A stretch of DNA of 64,000 nt from Fasciola hepatica (taxonomy: Eukaryota > Platyhelminthes > Trematoda > Plagiorchiida > Fasciolidae). The translations under genes were made by a program, and so were the position numbers. Below the pieces are notes generated by a model, which had not been told where the DNA came from, ran no database searches, and worked only from the letters and a program-made list of their open reading frames with translations. Location: positions 7,272,501 through 7,336,500 of the forward strand of contig CANUEZ040000159.1 in assembly GCA_948099385.1 (NCBI GenBank), given 5' to 3'. Shown in pieces: positions 1-12,400 of the stretch; position 1 is the stretch's first letter, and each line of letters opens with the position of its first letter.

Positions 1-285
1 TTGCTACCTTACAGCATCGTCCAGTAAAGGACGTAAAGCATAGAAGCACGGTGGTAAAGATCCAAAAACTCAAAGTATTAAGCGGAAATCAAGAGAACAA
101 GAAAAGAGTCTGAATGCAACGACGCCACTGACCGTAACACCTAGCCATATCACTTATTGTCTTCAACCATTTAGTAGGCAGATCACGTGGACCCCAACCT
201 GGAAGTCTAACATGTCCTACTCGGCCAAGTCCACTGGTCAAGGTTCTCATACCCTTTTGCCATGTCATGGACTGACCACCTCGAC

Positions 286-1152
286 CTATCTCCAGTCACC
301 ACCTGCCTCAAAGAACAGCTTAGGCTGAGGGAGTGTATCGGTGGGCATGCGTAACACATGTCCTAACCACATTAACCTGATTAGACTCAGCACTTGATCC
401 AGAGACTGACCTCTGGTTCCGAACACCTTACGCTGAACCTCAGCATTGCTGATACGGTGTTCCCACCATACTCGGGCAATACTACGGAGACATCGATGCT
501 CGAATACGGACTGTTTTCGTCGACCTTTTCCCCTCAACGACCATGTTTCGGGACCGTATAGAAGAACGGACCTAACCACAGCAGTATACACTCTACCCTT
601 AACAAACAATCCCATGTCACGCCGATGCCACAGATGACGGAGGTTGGCAAAAGCCAAACGCGCCTTCTGTATACGCGATGACACTTCATCCGATATCTGA
701 ACACCTGGTGAAATATAACCACCTGGGTAACAAAACTTATCTACTTCAGCTAGAGCTTCCCCTGCCAAGAAGAGGTTTTGTGTCCAGTCCTGCGGCAGCA
801 TTTTACACTTTGAAGGTGCAAAACGCATCCCGAACATTGCTACGCTCTTGTTTAAGCTACCTAAGGCTTGCAATTTATCTGGATCTCCACTCAAAAGAAC
901 GATTTCGTCCGCGTATTCCAAGTCAGACAGCTTACTGCCTGGGCCAAGATCGATGCCGCCATTCTCACACGAAGATAGAGTTACCTCAGAAATCAATTCA
1001 ATCACAAAATTGGAGAGGAAGGGCAAAAGGGGTAAACTCTGACGAACATCACCTCTTGTGGTCAACTCAGGTGAAAGATCACCGTAAGCACGAACTTGGT
1101 TTCGGATGTCTGCATACAAGCATGGGAAGAGAGAAATAAACTTCTGTGGCAC
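286..1152 (-). pseudogene. RTE reverse transcriptase, palm to C-terminus (RTE-1)
   Basis: This is a 288-codon open stretch. It holds GDVRQSLPLLPFLSNF, a degraded form of the [15 protein letters not shown] motif, then LEYADEIVLL at the catalytic YxDD position. The second aspartate there is replaced by glutamate. Beyond it come RFAPSKCK and the RTE C-terminal motifs [20 protein letters not shown] and WLGHVLRM. The altered catalytic box and the missing N-terminus mean it cannot encode a working enzyme. Identification as RTE rests on these motifs being shared with the better copies at 21.9-23.3 kb and 29.8-30.8 kb. Confidence 0.8.
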
Positions 1153-2121
1153 ACCCTTCAGTGAGAAGCGGCACTACAGAACTGTGCGATCGAGTGAATT
1201 AAAGGTCGCTTTCAGATCAAGAAAAACAGATTATGAGCCTACGGAACATTAGTCTGTGCTCTAAGGCTTGCCGAAGAGTAAATATGTGATTGATACAACT
1301 GCGACCGGGTCTGAAACCGGCTTGATACTCACGCGTACACATTTCACGGGCACTGGATAATCAGTGGAGAATAAGACCGGTAAGCAGTTTAGACGTGATA
1401 CTTACCAACCTAATTCCTCTGTGGTTTTCACAAGAGGGCCTGTCACCTTTCTTTTAAATCAACCTAGTCACCAACTCATACCAGTCCCTGGGGACCAGTT
1501 CATTATCCCAATTAACCCTGAGGAGTTTTGTTAACTCCGAAACCAAAGCTTCGCCTCCATCCTTGCAAAAAGATGGAGACAACTCATCCGGCCCAACGGC
1601 TTTACACCTTTTCAAGTAACCTATCTTTCCCATAGCCTTCATTTCTGATGGGGGGGGGGGGGGGGTGATATCCACCTGCATTCTTTCTCTGGCAGGTATA
1701 TTCGGGATGTCCACTGTAGGAGTGGGCCAAGTGAATTGTTCCTTGAAGTGCTCCGCCCAACGGTTCAGTCGACATCCCTAAGAGTGATTCAGTGACCCGT
1801 CGGATTCCTTGAATAACTCACTTAAACCTGGCTTCCGTGGACCGGTATCTCTAAACGGTAGAGGTTCAGAGTATTACCAACAGACACAGCCTCTTCGACT
1901 TCCGTGCATTTCGCAATTCGCCACCGATTATGGTCTATCCTCATGCTCCTTATCAATTGGCATCTCAGGGATTAAGCACTTCATCCGGAGAGACAGATCT
2001 GCGAGCATCGAACAGAGCAACTGATGTCGAAGATATCCATCGTTTGTAAGACCGACTTGAACCAGAGTTCTGGGTATCATTCGAAGCGGCATACAAGACT
2101 TCCTTGACCTGTTGCCAGCGT

Positions 2122-2700
2122 TCACTTGGGTCCTGAACATCTGGCTGCATCGATAACTGCGTAGACAACTTCGTCTGGAGACTGTCGTTGGTTATCATCC
2201 AGAAGCAACTGCGCGGGACGTGTGACATTTACGTTCGTTCGACCACGGACGAGACGTAAACGGAAGCGATCACGCACCAAGGCGTGATCTGAGTCCACAG
2301 GCGTAGACCAAAATAAACGACAATCTTCAACTGATCCACGCCACCGGTGACCAATCACAATATGGTCAATTTGAGTCCAACGTTGTGACGACGAAGGAGG
2401 ACGCCAAGTGAGTCTATACCGCTTCTTATGGCAGAAGTTCATACTTGCCAAAAGTAATCCGTGGCCAGAACACAGCTGAATGAGACGTTCCCCGTTAACG
2501 GTACGATTGGCTGGGATAGCAAATGGGCCTTCGAAGTGCCTTTTGGAATCTTCCAAACGGCCGATTTGCGTCGAAATCCCCAGCAATGTCCACCACGTCC
2601 GTTGAACGTGCGCTTCGAAGTAGCTAAGACAAATTCTGATAAAAGTCGTCCTTGGCCTCAGAGGAGCTGCACTCAGACGGCGCATACACAAACACGACAA
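2122..2700 (-). pseudogene. RTE endonuclease C-terminal part (RTE-1)
   Basis: This open stretch of 192 codons resembles the C-terminal half of an APE-type endonuclease. It contains [19 protein letters not shown] and ends its core with DSDHALV, the usual aspartate-histidine active-site end of the fold. The N-terminal catalytic residues are not seen. The same WTQIDHI and SDHALV motifs recur in the RTE copies at 13.3 kb, 21.0 kb and 28.0 kb, which supports the call. Confidence 0.75.
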
Positions 2701-3166
2701 AAAAACATCGGCTCTTCAGTTTGTTGTTGTTGTCACAAACAGAGCCGTCCAGTCGAACTTACTTTGAATTTGACTTTTACGCGACTATCTGCTGCGAGAG
2801 GATAAGCCGGCTCCATGGATATCACGGACTATTGCTGACGACGCGCGGCGGTCGGAGGCGAGCTCCGTACAGATCCTGATCCAGTCCTTTTTCCTTCGCC
2901 GGGCTCCATAGACTGACCAAAGGCCTAGAAGCTCTACATCTTTCTCCATTGTACTGGTCCACGTTTTGAGCTGTCCACCAAGGCGACAACGCCAACAATG
3001 GCAGGGAGTAGGGCAGAGTGTTTGCTCGGTTATCTCTGACTCGAGTAGCCGAAGCGTTTGGCTGAACCACTGAAGTCGTCGATGTTGGAGAAGGACGGAG
3101 AGCGCATCGATATAAGAGCATCGTCTCCTTATCTCGTCGTTAGGCACCCTGTCGCGCCACTTGACT

Positions 3167-4099
3167 TTAAGAATTTGCCGCATGCACCAGTGGTCGAAAA
3201 CCTCCAGCCTTTTGGTATCCTCGTAATGGACAGGTTTCGTAGCCATAGATGAGTACGGACCGGATGGCAGCACGGTAAACACGAACTTTGGTTCTTAAGC
3301 TGATTTCGCTGCGAGTCCACAGCGTTCGTTTTAGCCGAAGGAAGACTTTCCTGGCGCTGTTGATCTGTAGTACCACATCATCTTTTGCCTGGCCGTTCGG
3401 AAGCAGAGTTGAGCCTAGATATTTGAATGAAGAAACGTATTCGACTGGTTGGTCATTGATGGACAGTTGTTGAATTGTCGGGCCTAGATGGATTGTAAAA
3501 GCTTTTGTCTTGGTCGAATTTACTTCGAGTCCTATTGACCTCGCGAAGTAATTGATTCGGTCGAGGATAGGCTTTAGCGTAGCGGAGGAGTATCCTAGTA
3601 CGACAATATCATCCGCGAACACCAGGTCCGAGATGTACATTTCCTGGCTGAGCTGAACGCCAAGGTAGTTGTTTAATGCCTGTCGCATTGTCCAATCGAT
3701 GGCGTAGTTGAACAGCACCGGTGAGAGGAGACAGCCCTGCCTAACTCCGGTAGTGAGTGTGAACTCGCGGGACTCTTCACCGTACATACGAACCCTAGCA
3801 CCGGTTGTCGAGTAGTATCCCCTTAACAGCCTTAAAAGCTTATCGGGTATCCCATCGGATTGGATTATGGTCCAAAGAGACTCGCGGTTCACCGAATCAA
3901 AAGCTGCCCGGAAGTCGATGAAACAGGCTACCGTCGGCTGCTGAAACTTATAGCGGTGCTCCAGTATTCGGCGCATTGTGAAGATTTGATCCACACAGCC
4001 TCTGCCACGGCGGAAACCCCCTTGGTTCGGACGAGTGCGCTGGTCTCTTGCCTCGGAGAAACGGGCTAGTAACAACACACCAAAGATCTTTGCGGCCAC
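3167..4099 (-). pseudogene. RTE-2 reverse transcriptase core
   Basis: This uninterrupted stretch of 310 codons covers most of a non-LTR reverse transcriptase. It starts in the fingers with NQGGFRRGRGCVDQIF, runs through the FIDFRAAFDSVNR motif (catalytic aspartate of motif A), GVRQGCLLSPVLFNYAIDW (motif B) and FADDIVVLG (catalytic double aspartate), then FKYLGSTL. All catalytic aspartates I can locate are present. The frame breaks at the C-terminus, where the reading continues in another frame at 3282-2785 with FDHWCMRQI. It is the best-preserved reverse transcriptase at the left end of the window. Confidence 0.85.
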
Positions 4100-5157
4100 A
4101 TCGGTCAGGTTGATTCCTCGGTAGTTCTCGGAATGGGCAGCAGTATGGATATTCCCTAGTCAGGCGGAAATTTTTCCTCTCTCCAAATGGAGCCAAAAAG
4201 TGTACATAGCCTGTCAATCAATGACGATGAACATGCTTTACACACTTCTGGAGAGATGCCATCTTCCCCGGCAGCCTTTCTGTCCTTCAGTTTGTTTATC
4301 ATTTCCGTGATTTCCGTGGTGATGGGCGGTACTGGACTGGAGGGGGTAATATTGGCTGGTCCGTAGGCCGGTTGAGCAGCTGACCAAAGTGTTCCACCCA
4401 TCGGTCCATTTTCTCACTCTGTTCGGGTATTAGGTTTCCTGCCATGTCACGAAGAAGGGAATTTGGTTTGTAGAACCTATTAGAGGCGTTGCGAATAAGG
4501 CGGAAAAGTTTACCGAAGTCACCAGTTCCGGACGCGGTCTCCGTTGTTTCATCTATTTCTATCCAGTATCTTTTGCGATCAGCCTTGTCGGAGCGTGGCC
4601 TCTCGTTGCAGTCTGCAGCGTTCGTCACTACCTGCCAGTCGGGCTTTGTGTGCTTTGGTTGACAACTGGAGCGTGTTCTCGGAGATCCAATCTTTTGTCC
4701 GCCTTTTTGTTCTCCCGAGTACTGTCCAAGTAGCTTCCTTGATTGTCTTCGTCATTCAAGTCCACTGCCCTCACACAGAAACTTCATCTGCTTGTGCGTT
4801 GGTTGCGTTGGTTTGTCGGGTTGTGATTGCTCACGACAATGCTTCTCACTTCTCTGGATTTTCTAGGGCAGCAACGTTTATCTGGGAGAGTGCACACACC
4901 TTAGCACGTGTAGACAGATGAACCTTGAAACACGCGCGTAGGAGGACAAGGTCAGTGCCGTTTGTATTGCCCCTTTTTGCACCTCGGTACGCTCGTCAAT
5001 CCTCAACAGACAAAGCCCAACGGAATCTCACCAAGATGTGGTCGAGTTGGTGTGCAGTGTGACTGTCATTGGAGTATCATGTGACTAAGTGCTTCTTGGG
5101 GTGTTGAAACCAAGTGCTGCAGACAACCATTCTGTTCATGTCAGCCAAACCAGTCAG

Positions 5158-5842
5158 TCAGCCACTGTTCTCGCAGCGTTGACCAAGGCCACATTTCCCA
5201 AGAATATGGTGAGTGGATTCGTCTCCCGTACCTGTGCGAGCGTTCCAATCTCCTGCGATGAAAAGTACATCGCGCCTCGAAACCCGTTTGATTACCTCCT
5301 GCAAGTTATTGTAGAATTCGTCTTTGGTTTCGTTATCAGCCGAATCGGTTGGAGCATAGATCGCAATCACCGTCAAGTCGTGCGGGGAGCATTTAAGAAG
5401 TACCAAGGCGAGTCCGGATGAGACTGGTTCCTAAGAGATCATTGCATCATTAGCTGCTTTGTTCAGAGCAGAGACAGGAGTTGTCTTTTGGGTCATTGTA
5501 ATAGAGCCAATAAGATGTATCCACTCCCGGGACCTTTATTTGTCTGCTACTTGAGTTGGGCAGGCGGACTTCCGAGAGGCAAGCAATATCTACGTCAACG
5601 TCATGTAGAGTCTGCATTGTGATGCACTGACTGCCGACGTCTAGAAACGTCCTGACATTCCAACAGGCTATGTGTGATCTTTTCCCGCAGCGAATAATCC
5701 CAGCCTGTTGTCTTATCACCTCGACCGCCGGGATGCGAGGCGCGTCGCTTACCGGGGACGCCGTAGCATGATGAGAGCTTGAGGTTCCGTGAATAACCAC
5801 AGAGAGTCGCGGGAGTATGGTACGGAGCGGTGCCCCCAGCAC
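5158..5842 (-). pseudogene. RTE-2 endonuclease, broken
   Basis: Two open pieces in different frames make up an APE-type endonuclease. The upstream piece (5842-5450) carries ACWNVRTF and DIACLSEVRLP. The asparagine in WNVRT and the glutamate in SEVR sit where the catalytic residues of this family fall. The downstream piece (5406-5158) carries VIAIYAPTD and FIAGDWNARTG. The frame change between them falls around 5410-5450. The SDH end of the fold is not obvious. Confidence 0.75.
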
Positions 5843-6039
5843 CGTTCGGACTTTTTGTTCGAGGTTGCACCTCTAGCCCTTGCACACTCAGGTGCAGAAT
5901 GCAAGGTAACAGGGTGTTTCCAGAGGAGCCAGTGACCTGCTGTACGGTTTGTTCGCCTCTGGAATGCCGGATCAGGCAGTTGAGCAGTCCTCCTTTGTGA
6001 CCGTTGGATCAGTAGATCTCTTCCGCCCATTCAGAAGGA

Positions 6040-6255
6040 TCTGTCTTCACATGCCGAACACCGTCTCGCCGGGCACAGGCTCCAGCTCGTAAAATACCGA
6101 GTAAAAACAGGGATTTGGAGTCAGTCGTTCGCTGTGAGGTCTGTCAACGAGTGGAAAAGACTAAGGGGGGATATAATTGAAGCAATTTCAGTGGATGCCT
6201 TTAAACACCGACTGGACAAGGCCTAGGAAGCATTGTTTGGTGAGAGTAGCGATTA
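6040..6255 (+). mobile_element. CR1/jockey-type retrotransposon, 3' tail fragment
   Basis: Translation gives VRSVNEWKRLRGDIIEAISVDAFKHRLDKA and then a stop. This is the typical end of CR1/jockey-type reverse-transcriptase proteins, where a conserved (V)VNxWN...VxAxSVxxFKxRLDK segment precedes the stop. Nothing upstream extends it, so it looks like a short 5'-truncated insert. I read about 70 residues at most, so the clade is uncertain. Confidence 0.55.
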
Positions 6256-7002
6256 GAACCCTGTCTGTCACAATTCCGTCCCTCTCCTTTTGTCTGTCTT
6301 TAATCTTTTCCTCACGAGACGATCGGTCAATCCGAGTTGATGACTAACAGCTTGATTCTAGACTCAAGCCGGAATGGAACACTGCGGCAGGTCTAATCCG
6401 AGATTTACTGTTCCACCGTTCCCAGACGCGCCTACGAAGAAAAGACGACTCTTCATAACATCGAAGCAGCTAGAGATCAAAGAGCTCACTAGTACAAGAA
6501 ACTGGACGATCTGGCAGACTGCCGTCAAGTCCTGAAAACCACTGAACAAACCCCCCGTGGAGAAACACTGATCGTTGCATACTACTGCGTTGTGGTTGTG
6601 TAGAGAGGTAGCACGGAACCAGTCTAGCAGTCGCTTGAAAGATGCCGCCGTTTAAAGGGCATGAAACTAATCCGATAGTGTTATTTTTGTTGAATATACT
6701 TAAATGAATAGTTGATATCATGGGGAATGATAGCGAGTATTGTTAACAGCAGATGTGCTAATTAATAAAAATTTCGGTGTTCTGTAGTAGTTTATCCTGA
6801 TGTTTAATTAATAGACATTGATTTCACGAAATAATATCATTCACCGGTGCTGAATAGGACGAACAAATGGCTCAAAATACATAGATTTACTTATATTCCC
6901 CATATTACGTTATACGTCCCATCAGTTGACCCATGCGGTGCTTCAAAACTTCTACACCGGCAAGTCGTTCGGAGTGCTACTTGGAATTATATTTTTCTGT
7001 AA
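6256..7002. other. Stretch with no recognised feature
   Basis: There are only short open stretches on either strand and the composition is AT-rich from 6670 onward. I see no domain, repeat or splice pattern I can support. Confidence 0.5.
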
Positions 7003-8156
7003 TTGTGTCAATCTGTGGACCATCATTTAACCACAGCGCCCGAAAACAAGTCAAAAATGTTGCATCATATGCCTAGTTTGTTCAAAGGTTGCTCGCCCCC
7101 GAGACAAATCTTTCAGTATGATGGATGTGACAGTTGGAACCACCTTGAGTGCTCCATAATAAACAACGGCCTCTACGAAGCTCTCGAGGAATGTGTGCAG
7201 TTGCTCAAAGTGCTGTGCATCAAATTCACTAAGCTATCGATACCTGTAGGGCCTGCAAAGAAGTCAGTTAAGACGGCGCCTGGTTTCACAGGTAATACGG
7301 AGTCATCGTTGTCGTTATCATCATCGTCATCCTCATCATCACCAACGTTGTCGTCATCACCAGTGGCAGCAGCAGTGATATCATCACCCTCACCCACATC
7401 GTCATCGCCGACAAAGGAGAAGACTTTCGCTAAGGTCGTGGCTCCAAACACCATATTGATCTCCTGCGTCTCCACCGAATCCGGTGGTACTGGGGTCAAG
7501 GTTGTAGAGATTAATTAGTATGTTCGTCCAGAAGCCGGTTGGCGGACTCAACGCAAGCAGATTGCAGTAGTTAATGTACCAGTTTGCGCCCCCACAGCTC
7601 CGCTGAAGCACGCTTCCGCCGTTGTCAACGCATCTGGACGTGTGAATCCATCTTCGGAAAACTTGAGCGGCCCATGAAACAAGGTGTAATCTCGTAAACA
7701 CAAGGTACTCCCAGATAGGGCTCTGTTTTCCGCTGGTAAGCCTGCTAGAAGCTTCCGTCGCTGAGTCTCGAGGCAGACTAGACCATGATCTTTCACTAAT
7801 GCGATCATACTTGTCACGGATTTTCGCGAGCGGAGAGGAAGCGGCGGCTAACCAGCTTTCGAGTAACTGTGACTTTCTGTCTTGGAAAGCAACAGACGCC
7901 TGATAGTCAACCACAACTCCCCAAGGTCATCCTGAGTACCGTTAATGCAGCCCGCGCGGTTCTGCATCGTGCCCACAAGCAAAAAAGTGAATTCATGCGT
8001 ATCCTACGTGACCTTTCTCCAGAGCAGCGACAGCAGCAAAAATTGGCTACTATGAAATTACACGAACGTCCGTCAAGGGGTGAAATTAACCCCGTTTATC
8101 GGGTTTTTCGGGTCCGAAAGTTGAGACTGCCACTGCGTTTTACGCCCCTGGTTTTA
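7003..8156 (+). pseudogene. CR1-like ORF1 with PHD-type finger remnant, decayed
   Basis: The first part (7003-7518) is open and contains IFQYDGCDSWNHLECS. This resembles the second half of a PHD finger, with the usual first cysteine of the CDGC motif changed to tyrosine (YDGC). A serine-rich segment follows (7300-7410), encoded by a TCA/TCG-type triplet run. After frame breaks, the stretch 7741-8156 reads SVAESRGRLDHDL, then PQLPKVILSTVNAARAVLHRAHK and ILRDLSPEQRQQQKLATMK. The last two resemble the nucleic-acid-binding ORF1 protein of CR1-like elements. ORF1 proteins with PHD fingers are known in the CR1 group. I infer one fossil ORF1 with several frameshifts, not a host gene. Confidence 0.55.
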
Positions 8157-8309
8157 TCAACAACACTTGTTTGTTTTGGAGATTCCGAAAGGCACTCCGC
8201 AGCATAGGTTATTCGAAAGCAAAACTAATAGAATGAAGAAAAGTAAACTAGGATATTTTATGAGCAAAAACCCTGTAGGTCGTTGCAAGTTTTTAATGTA
8301 ACTTTGTCG

Positions 8310-8420
8310 CGGGCCACGGCCACTAGCCATGCCACGTATTGTCTCCAACCATATGACGAGCGCATCTTATCGACCTAAACCCGAAAGCTCAACACTTCGT
8401 ACGGGCAGTCCATGTATACT
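8310..8420 (-). mobile_element. RTE 3'-end fragment
   Basis: About 80 bases around 8321-8402 align by eye with 150-230 of RTE-1, sharing for example TATTGTCTCCAACCATATGA against TATTGTCTTCAACCATTTAG. On the minus strand the short reading METIRGMA matches the WLETLKDMA motif found near the RTE C-terminus. It is a small relic. Confidence 0.4.
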
Positions 8421-9402
8421 TGATAATTAAGACGCCGATAAGTATAAGAACAGTAAACACCCAGAAAGTACGCCTTAGTTCACGTTGTGCGTTCTACCTC
8501 CATTTCTGGCATCCAGTATTTACAAGAATCCCCGTCGGGCTTGGTCGGCCAAGTCAAACAATTCCATTTGTCATGTGGGGCCCTCCGGATGGGCTCCAAG
8601 GGATCCGTCCACTCAGTGGTTAAAAATCATGGTATGATATGGGAGTATGTTGCAGTCAGCAACCTCCTTGAGCCCACCCTTCATCTACATGGTGCTGTTG
8701 GCGTAACGAAAAAGGCAAGACGGGTGGGGAACACCTGTATTTGACCAGCCAAACGAGTCAAGTTGGTGAGAGATGTACGTTCGTTTATATAGACCCTCTT
8801 CCCAACCGCGCTGCAGCAACATTGTTTTTCCGGCTGTCTGAGTATTTCGGCAGCGTTCTGGTCAGTTGTCTATGGCCATTAGCTCGATTCTGTTACACAC
8901 TATTTCCGTTCGGCTGGTCCGATTTTTCCGGTTAACGGCTTGATCGGCAGCCCCTCACCGGGGCTATCTTGCTGGTTGCCTGAGGTCCCGTTGCATCTCA
9001 TCTAGTCCATATGCCTCTTTTTATCTGCTGCGGGGTGCTTCCGGCATACTAACTCTGTTTTTTGGTCCGTGGATCTCGATTCGTTGGCTCGATGGGCTTC
9101 GTATTCGCATCGTTCTGTTGCTGCACTATTCTCATCTACATAAGCGTCAGTTTTTCCCGTGCTTTTGCGCATTGTTGGTTGTTTAAATTTCCAAATGAGG
9201 TTCTTCCTGGGATTGCAACAGTAATCGTCGCACTCAGTACGTGGCAACCGGTCGTGCGAACTGAACTGAACGCTAATAAGACTTTGCTTTTGACGATGCA
9301 GTCAAGCGCTGTACGCATTGATGCGATTGCAGTGTCTGTTACTACTGAAGATGTGGGACTGGATAAGAAATTTTTCCCTTTATTTGCCAGAACAACAGTG
9401 AG
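8421..9402. other. RFC4: Region upstream of the RFC4 start codon
   Basis: This is the 5' flank of RFC4. Short readings occur on both strands but none carries a domain I recognise. I see no convincing TATA box at a useful distance. The transcription start and any 5' untranslated exon cannot be fixed from sequence alone. Confidence 0.4.
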
Positions 9403-9494
9403 ATGGAAGCATTTCTTTCGGCATTCAAACGAAAACCGGAAGCCCGTGTAAAGCGGTTGAGCAAATCCGCTCAAGTGCCTTGGGTAGAAAAATA
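9403..9494 (+). CDS. RFC4: RFC4 exon 1
   Basis: It starts at ATG and encodes residues 1-30 plus two bases of Tyr31, ending in VPWVEKY. The donor is GTAAGT at 9495. The start is chosen because MEAFL aligns with the MQAFL start of human RFC4. Confidence 0.9.
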
Positions 9495-12400
9495 GTAAGT
9501 TATGCTCTTTTAATCCAACCAGTTCGAAATCGCAGTCGTCCTAAAACTATCGATGAAGTGGCTTATCAAACGGAAGTTGTGTCTGTTCTACGAAAATGTA
9601 CTGAAGGCGCTGATGTGAGATAATTTAATAATTCCATGACCGTAATAGTTACCCAACTTACTTTTCTACGGCCCACCTGGAACTGGGAAGACTTCACTCA
9701 TTCTGGCGGTGGCGCGGCAACTTTTTGGGTAAGACTTGAATACCCCCCACCCTGCTCTGTTCCTTTTCTTCCAGCTCGTTTTCAGGTATGAAAAATACAC
9801 GGTGAACATCGCGGCCGTTGTGAAATGAAATGTCATCTCGTCCCCGCTATGTCCATCTCCCGTTTGGAAACCTACAGGTTTCCACAACACAGTACAATTT
9901 AGCACCATTTTTGACTCAGACATTGTGTGCTCAAACGTCAAGGGTATATCAATGTACTGCTGACGAAAAAACTAGAAAATAATCTATTGTCGTCTCCACT
10001 GTTTGTCTCAGGGTCTGGTTGCCGGTCATCACTAATAGTGCAGTAGTCCTTGGTGGCGACGGGGTGTATATCTCTTCAACTGCACTCATGCGCAAGCATG
10101 TAATAATAAAAGAAACTGTTCCTGGGAAATATGCGATTCCTCACTCCCCCTATTGAACATTGTGTTTGGATCAGTTGTATTCCGTAAACAGAGAAAGAAG
10201 TTTTCGTGGATTTCTTATTTTGGTGTCAGCATAAGTATGTGAAAACAAATACTGGCGCGCGACAGCCGTCTCAGACAAGCAGGACTGTTCGACTTTTGAG
10301 GACAGTAGGACTGGAGGCTGGTTTCTTGTTCGTGGGATTGAATATGACCAAATCGTGACTAAACTTAACGCTTTTTTTTCGCTTGCCTATTAGTACGCGT
10401 GTTTGCGTATGCTTGAACGAGACATGAATCGACCGGTGGTGGTTAACTGGGTATGTCTGCACATGCAGTAAGCCGTCGTATTTAAGCAATAGGGACATTT
10501 AGGAAAATCGTTATTTTTAGTAGCCATCGGTCGTGGATTATTTTTTTATATTGAACTCATTATGTACCGTTCATTTCACTATATGAAGAAAAGTGCCTCG
10601 ACGGTTCATTTTTATGCCTTACTTAAATAGACCGTTGTACAAAGAACGTGTATTGGAGCTAAATGCCAGTGACGAACGAGGCATTGAGGTTATCCGTCAA
10701 AAAGTAAAAAGTTTTGCTCACCTAGTGGTGTCCGGAGGCAATATCGGGACTAATGGTTCAATACCACCTCCACCTTACAAGCTTATTGTACTGGATGAGG
10801 CTGATTCAATGACAGCTCCTGCCCAGGTAAAACTATTCACATACTTACCCTTTTCCGTATTGTATCCGGTTCGGCTTAGTGCTATCATTTCCTAGTCCAA
10901 GGCATGGTTTTGTCGTATCTCTTCTGTGATAAGTTTCAAATCTTCGTATAGACCATGATATAAATTTTAGGATACTACTAAGCTGATAAGATGTGCCGCG
11001 TGACTTCCGGCTACTTTAATGTCCCGGTTAGCTGTCTTTTTTGTCACAAAGTTATTTTCACTGTGTTAAAAATTCAATGCCGATCGATGTTTGTCGTCGC
11101 CACCAAACTATCGGACAGCCACCAGTTATTGTTTCATACTGTCCCAAAGATGGCACAAGCTGTGTTTATGAAAACACAGGATCGGTTGGATGTCGGTTTA
11201 AATGAACTGAATCTCAGCATATGGTCGCTTGTATTTGCTGAAGCTTCTAGGTCTAAAATACAAGCCACCGGACATCAGGCCGAGTGCAGACATACGGCTA
11301 ATCGTCGTCCTGCTTCGCAGTTTGAAGTCGTGTGCGTCAGGGGTGTCCACTCTCAACCTTCCTATTCGACTTTCGAGATCGATGACATTCTAATAGAGGC
11401 ACGAAACAATCAAAGTGATGGGGGCATTGGGCTATTTGCCCGGTGACAAACTATGCAGACGACGTGTTTGTCTGCCACGACGTTACTGAGACACGGTTCG
11501 TCCTGAAAAGCCTCACGTTATATATCTCGCGGTACAAAATGTGCTTTTCACCTTCAGTGCACTTCTACAACATTGGCACGGATTCGGCAAACACATTGTT
11601 TGTCGTGGTGATGGCCAATCTGACTTACCGGACCGTTTCCTACTTTCGTTCGACGCTGTCTATTCCATAGTGCTGCTTGTGTCTCGTTTGATCACGAAAC
11701 CTTATCTTACATACGCAATTGAGAAGATGGAAATAAATGTTTGCATCTCGCAGTCTGTGTCTTCAATTTGTATGATGAATTTCTAACCTATCAGTGCAGA
11801 GGTTTGGTGCGGGGATGGGCTTCTGTTAGTCTTGCAGAAGTACTTTACACTCGAATGGTCTAAAGCACATTCCGTACCGCAGTGCAGACGACACTAGGTT
11901 GTCTAGAACGCACTGTGCCACAGTACTTTCATCGCAAACCAGTGCGATATCATTTACATAGTCTAAGTCCAAAAGTCTATTACCAGATAAAAGCACAGCA
12001 CATTCGTTCGTTTGACTTCCTTGTGCCTCTCTCAGGATGTCATCGATCCCAAAATTGAACAGGAAAAGTGAGAGTGGGCAGCCCTAACGCATGCCACTTC
12101 CAACTGGAAAGTAAGGTGATAACAAGCCATATGCTTGTACTGGGCCTGAAGTCTGACGGTACTGCGCTTCCGTAAGTTTGACTTACTTATCGGGCGCTTC
12201 CTGTTTGTCGAGACAATCCCAGAGGGCTGTCCTATCAGCAGAATCGGGGTTACTCGGATATCCAAGACTATGATTATCACCGGTCTACGATATGTGTGGC
12301 GGAGCTCAAGTGTCTGACGGTTGATGAGAATTTGGTCGATGCATCCGCGGATGGGACGAAACCCAGACTGTTTTTCACGGATATCTTGTTCACGCATTGA

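Larger units (their letters stand above)
60..2700 (-). mobile_element. RTE-clade non-LTR retrotransposon, decayed copy (RTE-1)
   Basis: Read on the minus strand, the block gives in order an endonuclease C-terminus (2700-2122), a connector and reverse-transcriptase N-terminus (about 1714-1454), the palm to the C-terminus (1152-286) and a tail reading WLGHVLRM then MTWQKGM, which continues out of frame to about 60. RTE elements copy themselves by target-primed reverse transcription, using an APE-type endonuclease and a reverse transcriptase. The pieces lie in several frames and are separated by stops, so the copy is dead. A run of 16 G at 1650-1665 lies in the connector. The 3' end lies near or beyond the left window edge. 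Similarity to the other RTE copies here is clear, for example in the [16 protein letters not shown] motif. Confidence 0.85.
2785..5890 (-). mobile_element. RTE-like retrotransposon, second family (RTE-2)
   Basis: Read from 5890 down to 2785, the block gives an endonuclease N-terminus (ACWNVRTF and IACLSEVRLP), an endonuclease middle (IAGDWNARTG), a linker (4628-4299), a reverse-transcriptase N-terminus (4401-4156) and core (4099-3167), and a C-terminal region (3282-2785). The domain order fits an APE endonuclease plus reverse transcriptase non-LTR element. The protein differs clearly from RTE-1 and its relatives, for example FADDIVVLG followed by NSTKTKAF, so it is a separate family. Frames change several times, so the copy is defective. 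It abuts RTE-1 near 2700-2785. Confidence 0.85.

Noticed and set aside
1650..1665. Run of 16 G as a possible quadruplex
   Set aside because: A homopolymer in a decayed retroelement; could also be a sequencing or assembly artefact. No functional context.
7173..7499. Acidic aspartate-rich minus-strand reading
   Set aside because: It is the antisense shadow of the serine triplet run.
9495..9522. 28-bp intron 1 of RFC4 using the first CAG
   Set aside because: It gives a one-base frame break and adds residues absent from the family. The CAG ending at 9535 restores [13 protein letters not shown] in phase.
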